DNA of 59,035 nucleotides from Collinsella sp. (GTDB lineage Bacteria; Actinomycetota; Coriobacteriia; Coriobacteriales; Coriobacteriaceae), in contig JAGZUC010000012.1 in assembly GCA_018380195.1 (NCBI GenBank), forward strand, positions 1 through 59,035. Direction: 5' to 3'. Positions 15,962 to 24,193 of the stretch are shown piece after piece. The translations under genes were made by a program, and so were the position numbers. How positions within the stretch are numbered: the stretch's first letter is position 1; the number at the start of each line of letters is the position of its first letter. The notes below the pieces were generated by a model. That model was not told where the DNA came from and did not search any database. It saw nothing but the letters and a program-made list of their open reading frames with translations.

Positions 15962-17686
15962 CTACGAGCGCAGTGTAATTTTGTCTCGCAGTGACTTGAG
16001 ATCCTCGGTGACGGTTCTGTCTTCTTGGATCATCTTCTGGACTTTTTTGTAGCTCGTACTGACGGTCGAGTGGTTGCGGTTGCCAAATTCGGCGCCCACC
16101 GCCGTGGTCGTCATCTCGCACATCTCAATCGCCAGATAGATGGCTATGTGACGTGCCTTGGCGATATTGGCGTTGCGGCGCGGACCGATGAGCTCCTCGT
16201 GCGTTACGCCGTACTGCTCCTCGATGACGGACTGGACCGTCTGAACGTTGATTTTCTTGGCCGACGTGTCGAAGTACTGGCTGGCGATCGTGTCGATATC
16301 ATCGAAGGTGAGCTCCCCGCCCTCGCGTTCGCGGTCGCCCGCTTCGCCGGCGCAGCGCTCGCAGAAGCTCTCGAGCTCGCGGATGTTGGTGCCCGAGACC
16401 TCGGCCATGTGCTTAAAGTGCTCGTCGGTCAGGTGTCCGCCGTCGCCCCCGTAGGCCGCCAGTAGCGAATCGTCGCCTACCTCGGGAGCGGCGGCGATGG
16501 TGTTCTCGTAATAGCGCTGCAAGATCTTGTATTTCATCTCGTAGCTGGGCTCTGCGACCAAGCAGAGCATGCCGGCGTTGAAGCGGCTGGTCAGGCGTTC
16601 GTCCATGCTCAAGTCTTTGGGTGCGCGATCGGCTGCGATCACGACCTTTTTGTTGTTGCGGATGAACTCGTCCATAAGCTGGAAAAAGTAGTCCACGCTC
16701 GCGCGCTTGCCGATAATGTTTTGGATGTCGTCGATGATGAGCACGTCCACGCCGTGGTATGCCTGCATGATGGGAGCGTTGCTCTTCTTTTGGCGGTCGA
16801 ACTCGGTCATCAGGTCGTCCAGGTACGCTTGGGAATTGGCGTACTTGACCTTGATCTCGGGAGATTTCTCGGCGAGCTCATTTTTGATGGCGAGCAGCAG
16901 GTGGGTTTTACCCAGCCCCGATTTGCCGTAGATGAACAGTGACGTGCACGTGCCGCGCTCGTCCGCCAGGGCGGCAAACTTGAGTGCCGAGCGATAGGCA
17001 TGGCTGTTCTCGGGGCCGTAGACAAAGTTCTCAAAGGTGAATTTTGAGTTTGCGGCAAGCGGGGCACCGTCTGTGTTCTGCTCCGCCGGCGCTGCCGGCG
17101 CCGCCGTGGGCGAAGCGGGGGCCGCAGCGTGCGTGGTCTTTGCCGGAGCGCCGCCCTTCATCTGGTTCATCATACGGCGGAAGTCATCGGCCGAAAGCGT
17201 GTTCTTGATCGCAATGCCCGAGTCCTCGCCCGGCGTCGTGTCGTGGGCGATGGGCATGTGCGTGACGGGTGCGGGCGTTGATGTCACCGGCATCGACGGT
17301 GCCGCGGGCGCCTGCTGCACCTCTCCCATGGTTTCACGGGAAACATCGCCGGCCCTGGGCACCGGTACCGTTGCGGCGGCTGCGGCCGCTACCAGGGGAG
17401 CGGCGGGTGCCGCCGCGGCAGCGGAATCCGCCGCGGCGCCCTGTGGTGCCACGATGTCGAGTGCGATCGGCGCAAAGGCGATTTCCTCTAGATAGGCCTC
17501 GATGGTCGGCTGATGCTTTTTGAGCTGAGCGATGGCAAAGCGTGAAGGTGCCTCAATCGTCAGAGTGTCCTCGGTCAGGCTCACGGCGCGCGATTGTCCC
17601 AGCATATTGATGAGGCGTGCATCTTGGCCGTCGCGCTGACAAAAGGCGATGGCATCTCCCAGGATGATGCTTGCTTCCTCGTCCAC
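15962..17686 (-). CDS. dnaA: Chromosomal replication initiator DnaA
   Basis: 574 aa, long because of an Ala/Pro/Thr-rich linker (about residues 80-230). Domain I is residues 1-75. The AAA+ core has Walker A GKSGLGKTH, Walker B VLIIDDIQN and the sensor region. The C-terminal helix-turn-helix GAEFGNRNHSTVSTSYKK binds DnaA boxes. A GTG start at 17686 has GGGAGA upstream. It lies 15 nt after the GHKL/winged-helix gene, so the two are probably co-transcribed. Codons for VSRET in the linker coincide with a near-consensus parS site (17330-17345). Confidence 0.97.
   Translation of the reverse strand: MDEEASIILGDAIAFCQRDGQDARLINMLGQSRAVSLTEDTLTIEAPSRFAIAQLKKHQPTIEAYLEEIAFAPIALDIVAPQGAAADSAAAAAPAAPLVAAAAAATVPVPRAGDVSRETMGEVQQAPAAPSMPVTSTPAPVTHMPIAHDTTPGEDSGIAIKNTLSADDFRRMMNQMKGGAPAKTTHAAAPASPTAAPAAPAEQNTDGAPLAANSKFTFENFVYGPENSHAYRSALKFAALADERGTCTSLFIYGKSGLGKTHLLLAIKNELAEKSPEIKVKYANSQAYLDDLMTEFDRQKKSNAPIMQAYHGVDVLIIDDIQNIIGKRASVDYFFQLMDEFIRNNKKVVIAADRAPKDLSMDERLTSRFNAGMLCLVAEPSYEMKYKILQRYYENTIAAAPEVGDDSLLAAYGGDGGHLTDEHFKHMAEVSGTNIRELESFCERCAGEAGDREREGGELTFDDIDTIASQYFDTSAKKINVQTVQSVIEEQYGVTHEELIGPRRNANIAKARHIAIYLAIEMCEMTTTAVGAEFGNRNHSTVSTSYKKVQKMIQEDRTVTEDLKSLRDKITLRS
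17330..17345. promoter_or_regulatory. Degenerate parS site inside dnaA
   Basis: GGTTTCACGGGAAACA differs from the consensus TGTTTCACGTGAAACA at two positions. It lies in the variable DnaA linker where sequence is free to drift. Binding by ParB is inferred. Confidence 0.5.
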
Positions 17687-17701
17687 TGTTTCTCCCGTTC
17701 C

Positions 17702-19051
17702 TTACCTTTGGGCTCGCACGCGAGCGCTGCCTATCTCGGTCAGATGATATTTCTGGCCATGTTTGATGACCAAGCCGGCCTGCGCCAAGTCGTTGAGCGT
17801 TCGCGACCACGTGGGCGCTGAGTTTCCAAACGCCCGCGCCAGGTCGGTTGCGCCACACTCCTGGTTTTGAGCCAGATAGCCCAGTGCCGCTTCGCCGCGC
17901 TCGCTCACAAATACGTTTTGCTGCGGCTGTGCATATTGATTCGCCGCATTAGGATACATCATTTGAGCTGCTGGTTGTTGAGAACTCTGCATGGGCAGCG
18001 GCTGCTGTTGAAAACTTTGCGGCCACTGTTGGTAAGGCTGCGGAGGCATCTGCTGGGCCCATGGGTTGTACTGCGCCTGGGGCATTTGTTGGTACGGCTG
18101 CTGGTATCCCTGAAGATGCTGTTGGGGATACGGCTGGGCGTATCCCTGCTGCGGCATATATTGGGGAGGATACCCTTGCGGGTACGGTTGGTGGCCCATT
18201 TGCGGGGCGTTTGGCATGGCCGCTGTCTGCTGCACGGTGCCTGTGTCCAGATCTGCCGAGCCTATGCTCTCCGGTATGTTTTGCATTGCGTTGCCCAGCG
18301 GTGCTTGGGGGTCTTGCATGGGAAAACTTCCAGGCTGCTGCATGTGTGCCACGGGCTGCTGCATCTGCTGCGCCGCGGGCTGTTGCGCAAACGTGCTGGA
18401 TAGGGGGTATGCCGTCTGCTCCGTCTCTGGCCGCACGGCTGCCCCGCGCCCGCCGGCACGCTCGATTTCCTGCACGCGCTTGGGGTTCAGACTTACCGTC
18501 ACGACGGTGCCGTTGCCCATGTTGTCCTCGATGGAGACGGCGCCGCCGGCATTTTCCAAGTACTCCTGTACCATGGGAAACCCGGCGCCGGTACCGCGGA
18601 TATACCGTTTCATCTTGCTGTTTGCGCTGGTTACGCCAAAATCGAAGGCGCGTTCTTTATCGTCGATGCCCGGACCCTGATCGGCAAAGCGGATGGTATC
18701 GCCACCGTCGAGAATCGAGATGATGGGCTCTGCAAAATGCGCGTGGATAAAGTTTTCGACAATCTCGCGGATAACCATCAGCGAGATGCGTCCTCCCTGC
18801 TCTTTCATGCACCGGTAGACGGTGTTGGTTGTCTCTTCCAGGTAGGTACGGACGTCTTGCGGTTCGATGACGATGACACGCGGTGTCGACAGCATGTCAT
18901 CGTAGACCGCGATGCGCGCTGCATACATGGCCTTTGGTGCTTGTGCGGTGACCTGCTCACCCTCGTTGCGTTTTTCGCGCACGCCGGTGATGTGCTCGTT
19001 GTCGGGTGCCGGATCACCGGAATCGACCATGGTGTAGAAGTCGTCAGACAT
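17702..19051 (-). CDS. GHKL ATPase / Gln-Pro-rich linker / winged-helix protein
   Basis: 449 aa. Residues about 85-190 form a histidine-kinase-like ATP-binding fold: N-box IREIVENFIHAH (Glu99/Asn100), G1 DQGPGID (124-130) and G2 GTGAGFPMV (153-161). This resembles anti-sigma/kinase ATPases, but no phospho-acceptor domain is present. Residues about 192-380 are a Gln/Pro/Met/Tyr-rich low-complexity linker. Residues about 385-449 look like a winged helix (GEAALGYLAQNQECGATDLARAFG, then LNDLAQAGLVI). It sits between the DnaA-box cluster at 19065-19200 and dnaA, 15 nt from dnaA. I know no named function. A regulator of dnaA expression or origin firing is an inference from position. Confidence 0.75.
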   Translation of the reverse strand: MSDDFYTMVDSGDPAPDNEHITGVREKRNEGEQVTAQAPKAMYAARIAVYDDMLSTPRVIVIEPQDVRTYLEETTNTVYRCMKEQGGRISLMVIREIVENFIHAHFAEPIISILDGGDTIRFADQGPGIDDKERAFDFGVTSANSKMKRYIRGTGAGFPMVQEYLENAGGAVSIEDNMGNGTVVTVSLNPKRVQEIERAGGRGAAVRPETEQTAYPLSSTFAQQPAAQQMQQPVAHMQQPGSFPMQDPQAPLGNAMQNIPESIGSADLDTGTVQQTAAMPNAPQMGHQPYPQGYPPQYMPQQGYAQPYPQQHLQGYQQPYQQMPQAQYNPWAQQMPPQPYQQWPQSFQQQPLPMQSSQQPAAQMMYPNAANQYAQPQQNVFVSERGEAALGYLAQNQECGATDLARAFGNSAPTWSRTLNDLAQAGLVIKHGQKYHLTEIGSARVRAQR

Positions 19052-19064
19052 GCCGCTCGCAATC

Positions 19065-19200
19065 TTTCAAAAGGTTTTGAACAAATAGTAGCTCACCGCG
19101 CAATGTTTCTCATCTTTCGACAAGTTTTCAAAACATGTTGAAAACTTTGGAAAACGGACGAAAAGTTCTCAACATTTCCAACACGACCTGTTGAAAACTC
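19065..19200. other. Upstream oriC cluster of DnaA-box-like sites
   Basis: Sites equal or close to TTTTCAACA occur at 19136-19144 and 19189-19197 (both perfect, minus strand), 19166-19174 (TTCTCAACA) and 19175-19183 (TTTCCAACA). Weaker matches occur near 19075 and 19125. Together with the dnaA-dnaN gap this gives a bipartite origin flanking dnaA and its upstream gene. The rest of 19201-19294 shows no further feature. Confidence 0.7.
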
Positions 19201-19294
19201 GATGAAATTTCGTGAAAAGTTGCCTGCTGCCTCAAATGCCGGTTCTTCTTATGGGGGAACCGTGTACTCTTTGCAACCTTTTACCTTTGATTTC

Positions 19295-19324
19295 TTGACA
19301 TTTGAACATTGATTTCCCTACAAT
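19295..19324 (+). promoter_or_regulatory. Promoter of rpmH operon
   Basis: TTGACA (19295-19300) is a perfect -35 and TACAAT (19319-19324) is a near-perfect -10, with an 18-nt spacer. It drives rpmH, 70 nt downstream. Confidence 0.8.
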
Positions 19325-19396
19325 CTTCAAGCTCACGTGTCTATATCTGCGTCCGCGCCCCCGCGGACACTCGAAATGCAGCAGGAGGAACTTAAG

Positions 19397-19531
19397 ATGA
19401 AGCGTACGTATCAGCCTAATAAGCGTAAGCGTGCCAAGACCCATGGCTTCCGTGCCCGTATGGCCACTAAGGGTGGTCGTGCCGTGCTCGCCCGTCGTCG
19501 CGCCAAGGGCCGCAAGCGTCTCACTGTCTAG
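19397..19531 (+). CDS. rpmH: 50S ribosomal protein L34
   Basis: 44 aa, very basic, with the invariant start MKRTYQPNKRKRAKTHGF and the RMATKGGRAVL motif. Component of the large ribosomal subunit. AGGAGG precedes the ATG at 19397. First gene of the rpmH-rnpA-yidD-yidC-jag cluster. Confidence 0.97.
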   Translation: MKRTYQPNKRKRAKTHGFRARMATKGGRAVLARRRAKGRKRLTV

Positions 19532-19551
19532 CAGCGATACACACATCTCGC

Positions 19552-19890
19552 ATGAAGACTATTAAGTCTCGGCAAGATTTCGAGCATGTGTTCAGTCAGG
19601 GGCGTCGTTTCAATCACCCTCTGATTCGAATGACCATATGTGAATCGGTTGGCGAAGGCGACTCCGGAAGGGTCGCCTTCGTTGGTGCTAAACGACTCGG
19701 TTGTGCTGTCGTGCGCAACCGATCTAAGCGTGTGATGCGCGAGACCGCCCGCAGCTGTGGATTTCCCGTTGCGGGTTATGACATCATCTTGTTCGCGACT
19801 CCCAAGACGAGGGTTTCCTCGCCGGAGGAGATGGACAAGGCGTTGCGTTCGCTTATGAAACGCGCCGGCGTTGCCGGGGAGGAGCGATGA
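19552..19890 (+). CDS. rnpA: Ribonuclease P protein component
   Basis: 112 aa. The RNR motif region AVVRNRSKRVMRE is conserved, as is the N-terminal F..V...G....HPL pattern. It supports the catalytic RNase P RNA in 5' processing of tRNA precursors. It follows rpmH by 20 nt and overlaps yidD by 4 nt (ATGA). Confidence 0.96.
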   Translation: MKTIKSRQDFEHVFSQGRRFNHPLIRMTICESVGEGDSGRVAFVGAKRLGCAVVRNRSKRVMRETARSCGFPVAGYDIILFATPKTRVSSPEEMDKALRSLMKRAGVAGEER

Positions 19891-20111
19891 GCAATCACGT
19901 TTTGCGACGTGTTGCCATCGCTCCTATTCGCATATATCAACAGGTTATTTCGCCCTTATTGCCTGACGCCTGCATTTATTACCCAACGTGCTCGCAATAC
20001 GCTATCCAGGCGATTGAGAAGTACGGTGTTTTGAGAGGCTGCTGGCTTGCCGTGAGGCGCATCGCTCGCTGCAATCCCCTGCACGTCGGCGGTTATGACC
20101 CTGTGCCTTAG
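19887..20111 (+). CDS. yidD: Membrane protein insertion efficiency factor YidD
   Basis: 74 aa. Carries the conserved CIYYPTCSQYAIQAI and NPLHVGGYDPVP motifs. It is a small membrane-associated factor that helps YidC. Its ATG overlaps the rnpA stop and yidC follows 29 nt downstream. Confidence 0.95.
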   Translation: MSNHVLRRVAIAPIRIYQQVISPLLPDACIYYPTCSQYAIQAIEKYGVLRGCWLAVRRIARCNPLHVGGYDPVP

Positions 20112-20140
20112 CGGGCACTCGCTATCGGAGGAAAACTTAC

Positions 20141-20911
20141 ATGTGGGATTGGATCGTTAACATCCTTTTTGAGCTGCTCAAGCTCATCCAGACCTTTGCG
20201 GTCGACTGGGGCCTGTCCATCATCATCCTGGTGGTCATCATCCGTCTACTGCTGACGCCGCTTATGCTCAAGTCGACCAAGTCGACGGCTCGCATGCAGG
20301 TGCTGCAGCCTAAGATGCTCGAGATCCAGGAGCGCTATGCCGACGATCCCCAGCGTCAGGCCGAGGAGATGCAGAAGTTCTACAGCGAGAACAAGTTCAA
20401 CCCCATGGCTGGTTGTCTGCCGCTGCTGATCCAGATGCCTGTCATGGTCGCCCTGTTTACGCTGCTGCGTAACCTGCCGAACTACTTTAACGACGGCACG
20501 TTCTCGTTCTTCAACATCCTGCCTGACCTTACCACCACGCCGAGCGCTTCCTTTGCCGATGGCTTTATGGTTGCGCTGCCTGCGCTGGTTTGCCTGATTC
20601 TGTTTGCCGTTCTCACCTTGATTCCGCAGCTGTATATGTCGCGCAATCAGACTGGTCAGCAGGCCCAGAGCATGCGCATGATGGCCGTTGTGATGACCGT
20701 CATGATGCTTTGGATGGGTTGGAGCCTTCCCGTCGGCGTCCTGCTGTACTACGACGTGTCTTCTATCTGGCAGGTTACCCAGCAGATTTTCGTGACGCAG
20801 AAGGTTATCGACAAGGCCAAGGCCGATGAGGAAGAGCGTCTTAAGAACGCCCCGCTGCAGGTCGTGGTTACCCGTCGCGAGAAAAAGCCGCGTCCGCACA
20901 AGAAGAATTAG
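20141..20911 (+). CDS. yidC: Membrane protein insertase YidC/Oxa1
   Basis: 256 aa, the short Gram-positive type without the large periplasmic domain. Five hydrophobic segments, the conserved cytoplasmic loop (RMQVLQPKMLEIQERY) and FNPMAGCLPLLIQMPV are seen. There is no lipobox, so it starts with an uncleaved helix. It inserts membrane proteins alone or with SecYEG. GGAGG precedes the ATG. Confidence 0.95.
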   Translation: MWDWIVNILFELLKLIQTFAVDWGLSIIILVVIIRLLLTPLMLKSTKSTARMQVLQPKMLEIQERYADDPQRQAEEMQKFYSENKFNPMAGCLPLLIQMPVMVALFTLLRNLPNYFNDGTFSFFNILPDLTTTPSASFADGFMVALPALVCLILFAVLTLIPQLYMSRNQTGQQAQSMRMMAVVMTVMMLWMGWSLPVGVLLYYDVSSIWQVTQQIFVTQKVIDKAKADEEERLKNAPLQVVVTRREKKPRPHKKN

Positions 20912-20929
20912 TCGGGATATCAATCTTAT

Positions 20930-20942
20930 TTAGGTACCTAAC
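20930..20942. promoter_or_regulatory. Palindrome TTAGGTACCTAA, copy 1
   Basis: A perfect 12-bp palindrome between yidC and jag. The identical 13-mer TTAGGTACCTAAC recurs at 24434-24446 after the par operon. Candidate regulator-binding site. Confidence 0.45.
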
Positions 20943-20956
20943 TTTTGGAGTACGTT

Positions 20957-21526
20957 ATGTCTGAAGAGATCATCGAGGATATGCTTGAGGAGGTTGCCCC
21001 GCAGATTGCGGGCGATTATCCCGAGATTGCACAGCGCTACAAGGCCGGTGAAGAGCTGACCGATGAGGAGCTCGACACCATTGCCGATGTTGCGATTTCC
21101 ATTCTCCGTTCCATCCTTTCGCACTTCGATGCCGCCAACTCTCCTATTGATGAGTACGAGGGCGACGAGGGCGAGCTGATTTTGGATGTTACGGCTCCCG
21201 ATCTTGCCGTTCTCATTGGCCGTCATGGCCGTACCCTTGATGCCCTTCAGGTTATGTTCTCTTTGCTGGTGAGCCGCAAGCTTGGCTTTAGGTATCCGGT
21301 TGTGGTTGACGTTGAGGGCTACAAGAGCCGTCGTCAGGACAAGGTTGCCTCTATGGCTCAGTCTGCCGCGGAGCGTGCCATTCGTACTCATAAGAGTGTT
21401 TCGCTTCCGCCCATGAATGCCTATGAGCGCCGACTGGTTCATATTGCACTTCGTGGTAATGATGCTGTCGATACCCATTCTGAGGGTTCTGACCCTGATC
21501 GCCATGTGGTGATTGTTGCTCGATAA
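20957..21526 (+). CDS. jag: RNA-binding protein Jag/KhpB (KH-R3H)
   Basis: About 189 aa. A KH domain (DLAVLIGRHGRTLDALQVM, the GxxG-type loop) is followed by an R3H domain (APMxxxERR-like PPMNAYERRLVHIAL). The N-terminal Jag domain is replaced by a short acidic helix region. KhpB proteins bind RNA and affect cell elongation and division. The ATG at 20957 has GGAG 6 nt upstream. Confidence 0.9.
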   Translation: MSEEIIEDMLEEVAPQIAGDYPEIAQRYKAGEELTDEELDTIADVAISILRSILSHFDAANSPIDEYEGDEGELILDVTAPDLAVLIGRHGRTLDALQVMFSLLVSRKLGFRYPVVVDVEGYKSRRQDKVASMAQSAAERAIRTHKSVSLPPMNAYERRLVHIALRGNDAVDTHSEGSDPDRHVVIVAR

Positions 21527-21622
21527 TCTACTCGAGCTTATGCTAAGGGGGCGTGGTTTCCACGTCCCCTTTTTTTGTCAAAAGTTCTCGATACACTGAT
21601 TTTTGTCAGAAAGGAGCTTCTG

Positions 21623-22360
21623 TTGTTTGTACTTACAGATCAGCAGGCTGACGAGATGCTGAGTCGTCTAACTTCCTATTGCAAAGAGTATTCCCTGAAT
21701 ATAACTGATGCTGATCTAAGGAAATGTATTCAGCATTTGGATTTGGTTCTTGAAACAAATAAGACAACCAACCTCACCCGTATTCTTAACGTAGAAGACG
21801 CTGCGGTACTTCATATTCTCGACTCACTTGTCTTGCTCCCTTATATCAATAAGGCTCCTGAGGGAGCTTTGCTCGATATGGGAACTGGTGCTGGTTTCCC
21901 TGGTATTCCATTAACAATTACCACGCATCGTAAAGCCACTTATATTGACTCTGTTGGCAAGAAGGTTGATGCTGTCAACTCTTTTGTTCATACTCTTGGA
22001 TTGAAATATGGTCATGCAGTTCATGATCGCCTTGAAGAATATGCTCGAAGCCATAAGAAGCAGTTCTCTGTTGTTACCGCCCGCGCACTGGCCCCTTTAC
22101 CGATTCTTGTTGAGTATGCGGCTCCGTACCTCAAGGACGGTGGGCTATTTGTTATCACGAAGGGCAATCCCTCGGATGATGAGCTTGCTTCTGGCATGTC
22201 AGCAGCTAAGATCTGTGGGTTCACGTTGCTTCTGAATGACGCAATCGATTTGCCTGAGGGCTTGGGTCACAGGGAGTTTATTGTTCTTAAGAAGAGTCAT
22301 CCAGCATCCGTTTCATTGCCTCGTGCAAATGGCATGGCAAAGAAGAATCCGCTTGCCTAG
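21623..22360 (+). CDS. rsmG: 16S rRNA (guanine-527-N7) methyltransferase RsmG
   Basis: About 245 aa. SAM-binding motif LLDMGTGAGFPGIPL and the following TYIDSVGKKVDAVNSFV are typical, as is the N-terminal TNLTRI. It methylates G527 in the 530 loop of 16S rRNA; its loss gives low-level streptomycin resistance in many bacteria. I choose the TTG at 21623 because AAGGAG lies 7 nt upstream. The gene is visibly more AT-rich than the genes before it. Confidence 0.93.
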   Translation: MFVLTDQQADEMLSRLTSYCKEYSLNITDADLRKCIQHLDLVLETNKTTNLTRILNVEDAAVLHILDSLVLLPYINKAPEGALLDMGTGAGFPGIPLTITTHRKATYIDSVGKKVDAVNSFVHTLGLKYGHAVHDRLEEYARSHKKQFSVVTARALAPLPILVEYAAPYLKDGGLFVITKGNPSDDELASGMSAAKICGFTLLLNDAIDLPEGLGHREFIVLKKSHPASVSLPRANGMAKKNPLA

Positions 22361-22361
22361 A

Positions 22362-22377
22362 TGTTTCACGTGAAACA
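22362..22377. promoter_or_regulatory. parS site 1
   Basis: Perfect TGTTTCACGTGAAACA, the ParB centromere consensus, directly after the rsmG stop. Confidence 0.95.
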
Positions 22378-22400
22378 TAATGGATACTAACAACTTGCGG

Positions 22401-22416
22401 TGTTTCACGTGAAACA
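22401..22416. promoter_or_regulatory. parS site 2
   Basis: Perfect TGTTTCACGTGAAACA, 39 bp from site 1 start to start. Confidence 0.95.
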
Positions 22417-22439
22417 TGGCGGTTGATATCGAATCGGAA

Positions 22440-22455
22440 TGTTTCACGTGAAACA
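22440..22455. promoter_or_regulatory. parS site 3
   Basis: Perfect TGTTTCACGTGAAACA, again 39 bp from the previous site, just upstream of parA. The equal spacing puts the three sites at a fixed helical phase. Confidence 0.95.
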
Positions 22456-22494
22456 TCCTCCGTTTGACAGCTTTAATATACACCAGGAGGGACC

Positions 22495-23295
22495 GTGGGA
22501 TTTCGCGACGTTAAGCGTTCTAAGAGCGCAAAAGACACGCGTATTATTGCAATCATCAATCAAAAAGGCGGCGTCGGTAAGTCAACGACAGCTGTAAACC
22601 TTGCAGCAGCACTGGGTGAGCAGGGTCGAAAGACACTGATTGTCGATTTTGATCCACAGGGAAACAGCACCAGTGGATTTGGAATTGAAAAAGAAGACCT
22701 TGATCAGTGCATCTATGATGCATTGCTGAATGACGTGCCGGCAGAATCGCTAGTACTTGATACAAATTGCAAAAAGGTATTCGTTATTCCGGCGACAATT
22801 CAGCTTGCAGGTGCCGAAATTGAGCTCGTAAGCGCTATTGCTCGTGAAACCCGCCTCAAAGATTTGCTTGAGCCGATTCAGGACGAGTTCGATTTTATTT
22901 TCATTGACTGTCCACCTTCCCTTGGCCTGCTTACCATCAACGCTTTGACCGCAGCAGACAGCGTTTTGATTCCGATCCAGTGCGAGTATTACGCACTCGA
23001 GGGCGTTACGAAGCTGCTTGAGTCAATGAAGATGGTCAAATCACGTCTGAACAAGGGGTTAGACACCTATGGCGTGCTTATGACCATGTACGACTCGCGT
23101 ACTTCTTTGTCGAATCAGGTTGTTGAGGAAGTTCAGTCATACTTTGGTGATAAGGCTTTTAAGACCCTAATTCCCCGTACCGTAAAAATCTCTGAGGCTC
23201 CGTCTTTTGGAGAGCCGGTAATTACCTATGCACCTCAAAATAAGGGTGCAAAAGCGTATATGAACCTGGCAAAAGAGGTGATTAAGCGTGCCTAG
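22495..23295 (+). CDS. parA: Chromosome partitioning ATPase ParA/Soj
   Basis: 266 aa. Deviant Walker A KGGVGKSTT, Walker A' IVDFDPQGN and Walker B FIFIDCPPSLG are all present. ParA forms a gradient on the nucleoid that moves ParB-parS complexes and can act on DnaA. The GTG start has AGGAGG upstream. Three parS sites lie in its promoter region, which suggests autoregulation by ParB. The stop overlaps parB by 8 nt. Confidence 0.96.
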   Translation: MGFRDVKRSKSAKDTRIIAIINQKGGVGKSTTAVNLAAALGEQGRKTLIVDFDPQGNSTSGFGIEKEDLDQCIYDALLNDVPAESLVLDTNCKKVFVIPATIQLAGAEIELVSAIARETRLKDLLEPIQDEFDFIFIDCPPSLGLLTINALTAADSVLIPIQCEYYALEGVTKLLESMKMVKSRLNKGLDTYGVLMTMYDSRTSLSNQVVEEVQSYFGDKAFKTLIPRTVKISEAPSFGEPVITYAPQNKGAKAYMNLAKEVIKRA

Positions 23296-24193
23296 TGCAA
23301 AGAAACGTGGCGGATTGGGACGCGGACTCAATGCTTTGGTCTCAGAGGCCGAGTATGAGACCGGTGGTTCGACTGCATCGGCTACAAATGCTGCATCTGA
23401 AACAAAACTACCTATTGAGGATATCGTTCCAAATCCTAATCAGCCGAGAATTCACTTTAACGAAACTGAACTCCGCGAGTTGAGCGAGTCAATCCAAGAA
23501 CATGGCGTTTTGCAGCCGTTGTTGGTTCGTAAGCATGGAAATGGCTATGAGATTATTGCGGGTGAGCGTCGTTACCAGGCGTCAAAGCTTGCTGGTCTTG
23601 AAGAACTGCCTGTCATCATTAAAGAAGTTAATGATGAGGAAATGCTCGCTCTTGCACTTATCGAGAATCTTCAGCGTTCTGATTTGAATCCCGTCGAAGA
23701 GGCGAAGGGCTATCGTCAGCTCATTGATGCCAGCGGTATGACGCAGGAGGCGTTATCAAAGGCTGTCAGTAAGTCTCGTTCTGCAATTACAAATTCACTT
23801 CGTTTGCTAGATCTTCCCGAAGTTGTACAGCAGATGATTTTCGAGGGCAAGCTTACTGCGGGCCATGCAAGAGCGATTCTTGCAGTTCCATATGAAGATG
23901 CCAGGATTCGACTTGCTGAGAAAGTTGTCGCAGAAGGTCTTTCCGTTAGAGCGACAGAAAATCTTGCTCCGTTGTTTTCTGCCGGAGAGACGCCAAGGGC
24001 TCCGAGACCAGCAACCCCTCAGTCATTCAAAAAGGCCGCTCGAGTACTTCGTCAAGTTTTCAACACGAATGTACGCGTGAAGAGCTCGCGTGGTAAGAAC
24101 AAAATCGAAATCGAGTTCAAAGACGAGGAGGAGCTCTCCCGTATCCTCGGTGAAATGATTCAATTTGGGCAGGAGGATCAGGATGAAGAATAA
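23288..24193 (+). CDS. parB: Chromosome partitioning CTPase ParB/Spo0J
   Basis: 301 aa. The N-terminal CTP-binding domain carries IVPNPNQPR and the GERRYQASK motif. The central helix-turn-helix (MTQEALSKAVSKSRSAITNSLRLL) reads parS. The C-terminal dimerisation region follows. GTG start. It loads at parS and slides as a clamp, recruiting SMC and stimulating ParA. Confidence 0.96.
   Translation: MPSAKKRGGLGRGLNALVSEAEYETGGSTASATNAASETKLPIEDIVPNPNQPRIHFNETELRELSESIQEHGVLQPLLVRKHGNGYEIIAGERRYQASKLAGLEELPVIIKEVNDEEMLALALIENLQRSDLNPVEEAKGYRQLIDASGMTQEALSKAVSKSRSAITNSLRLLDLPEVVQQMIFEGKLTAGHARAILAVPYEDARIRLAEKVVAEGLSVRATENLAPLFSAGETPRAPRPATPQSFKKAARVLRQVFNTNVRVKSSRGKNKIEIEFKDEEELSRILGEMIQFGQEDQDEE

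Noticed and set aside
14602..15978. 458-aa plus-strand frame across dnaN and the origin
   Set aside because: Antisense of dnaN; it also runs through the non-coding origin segment.
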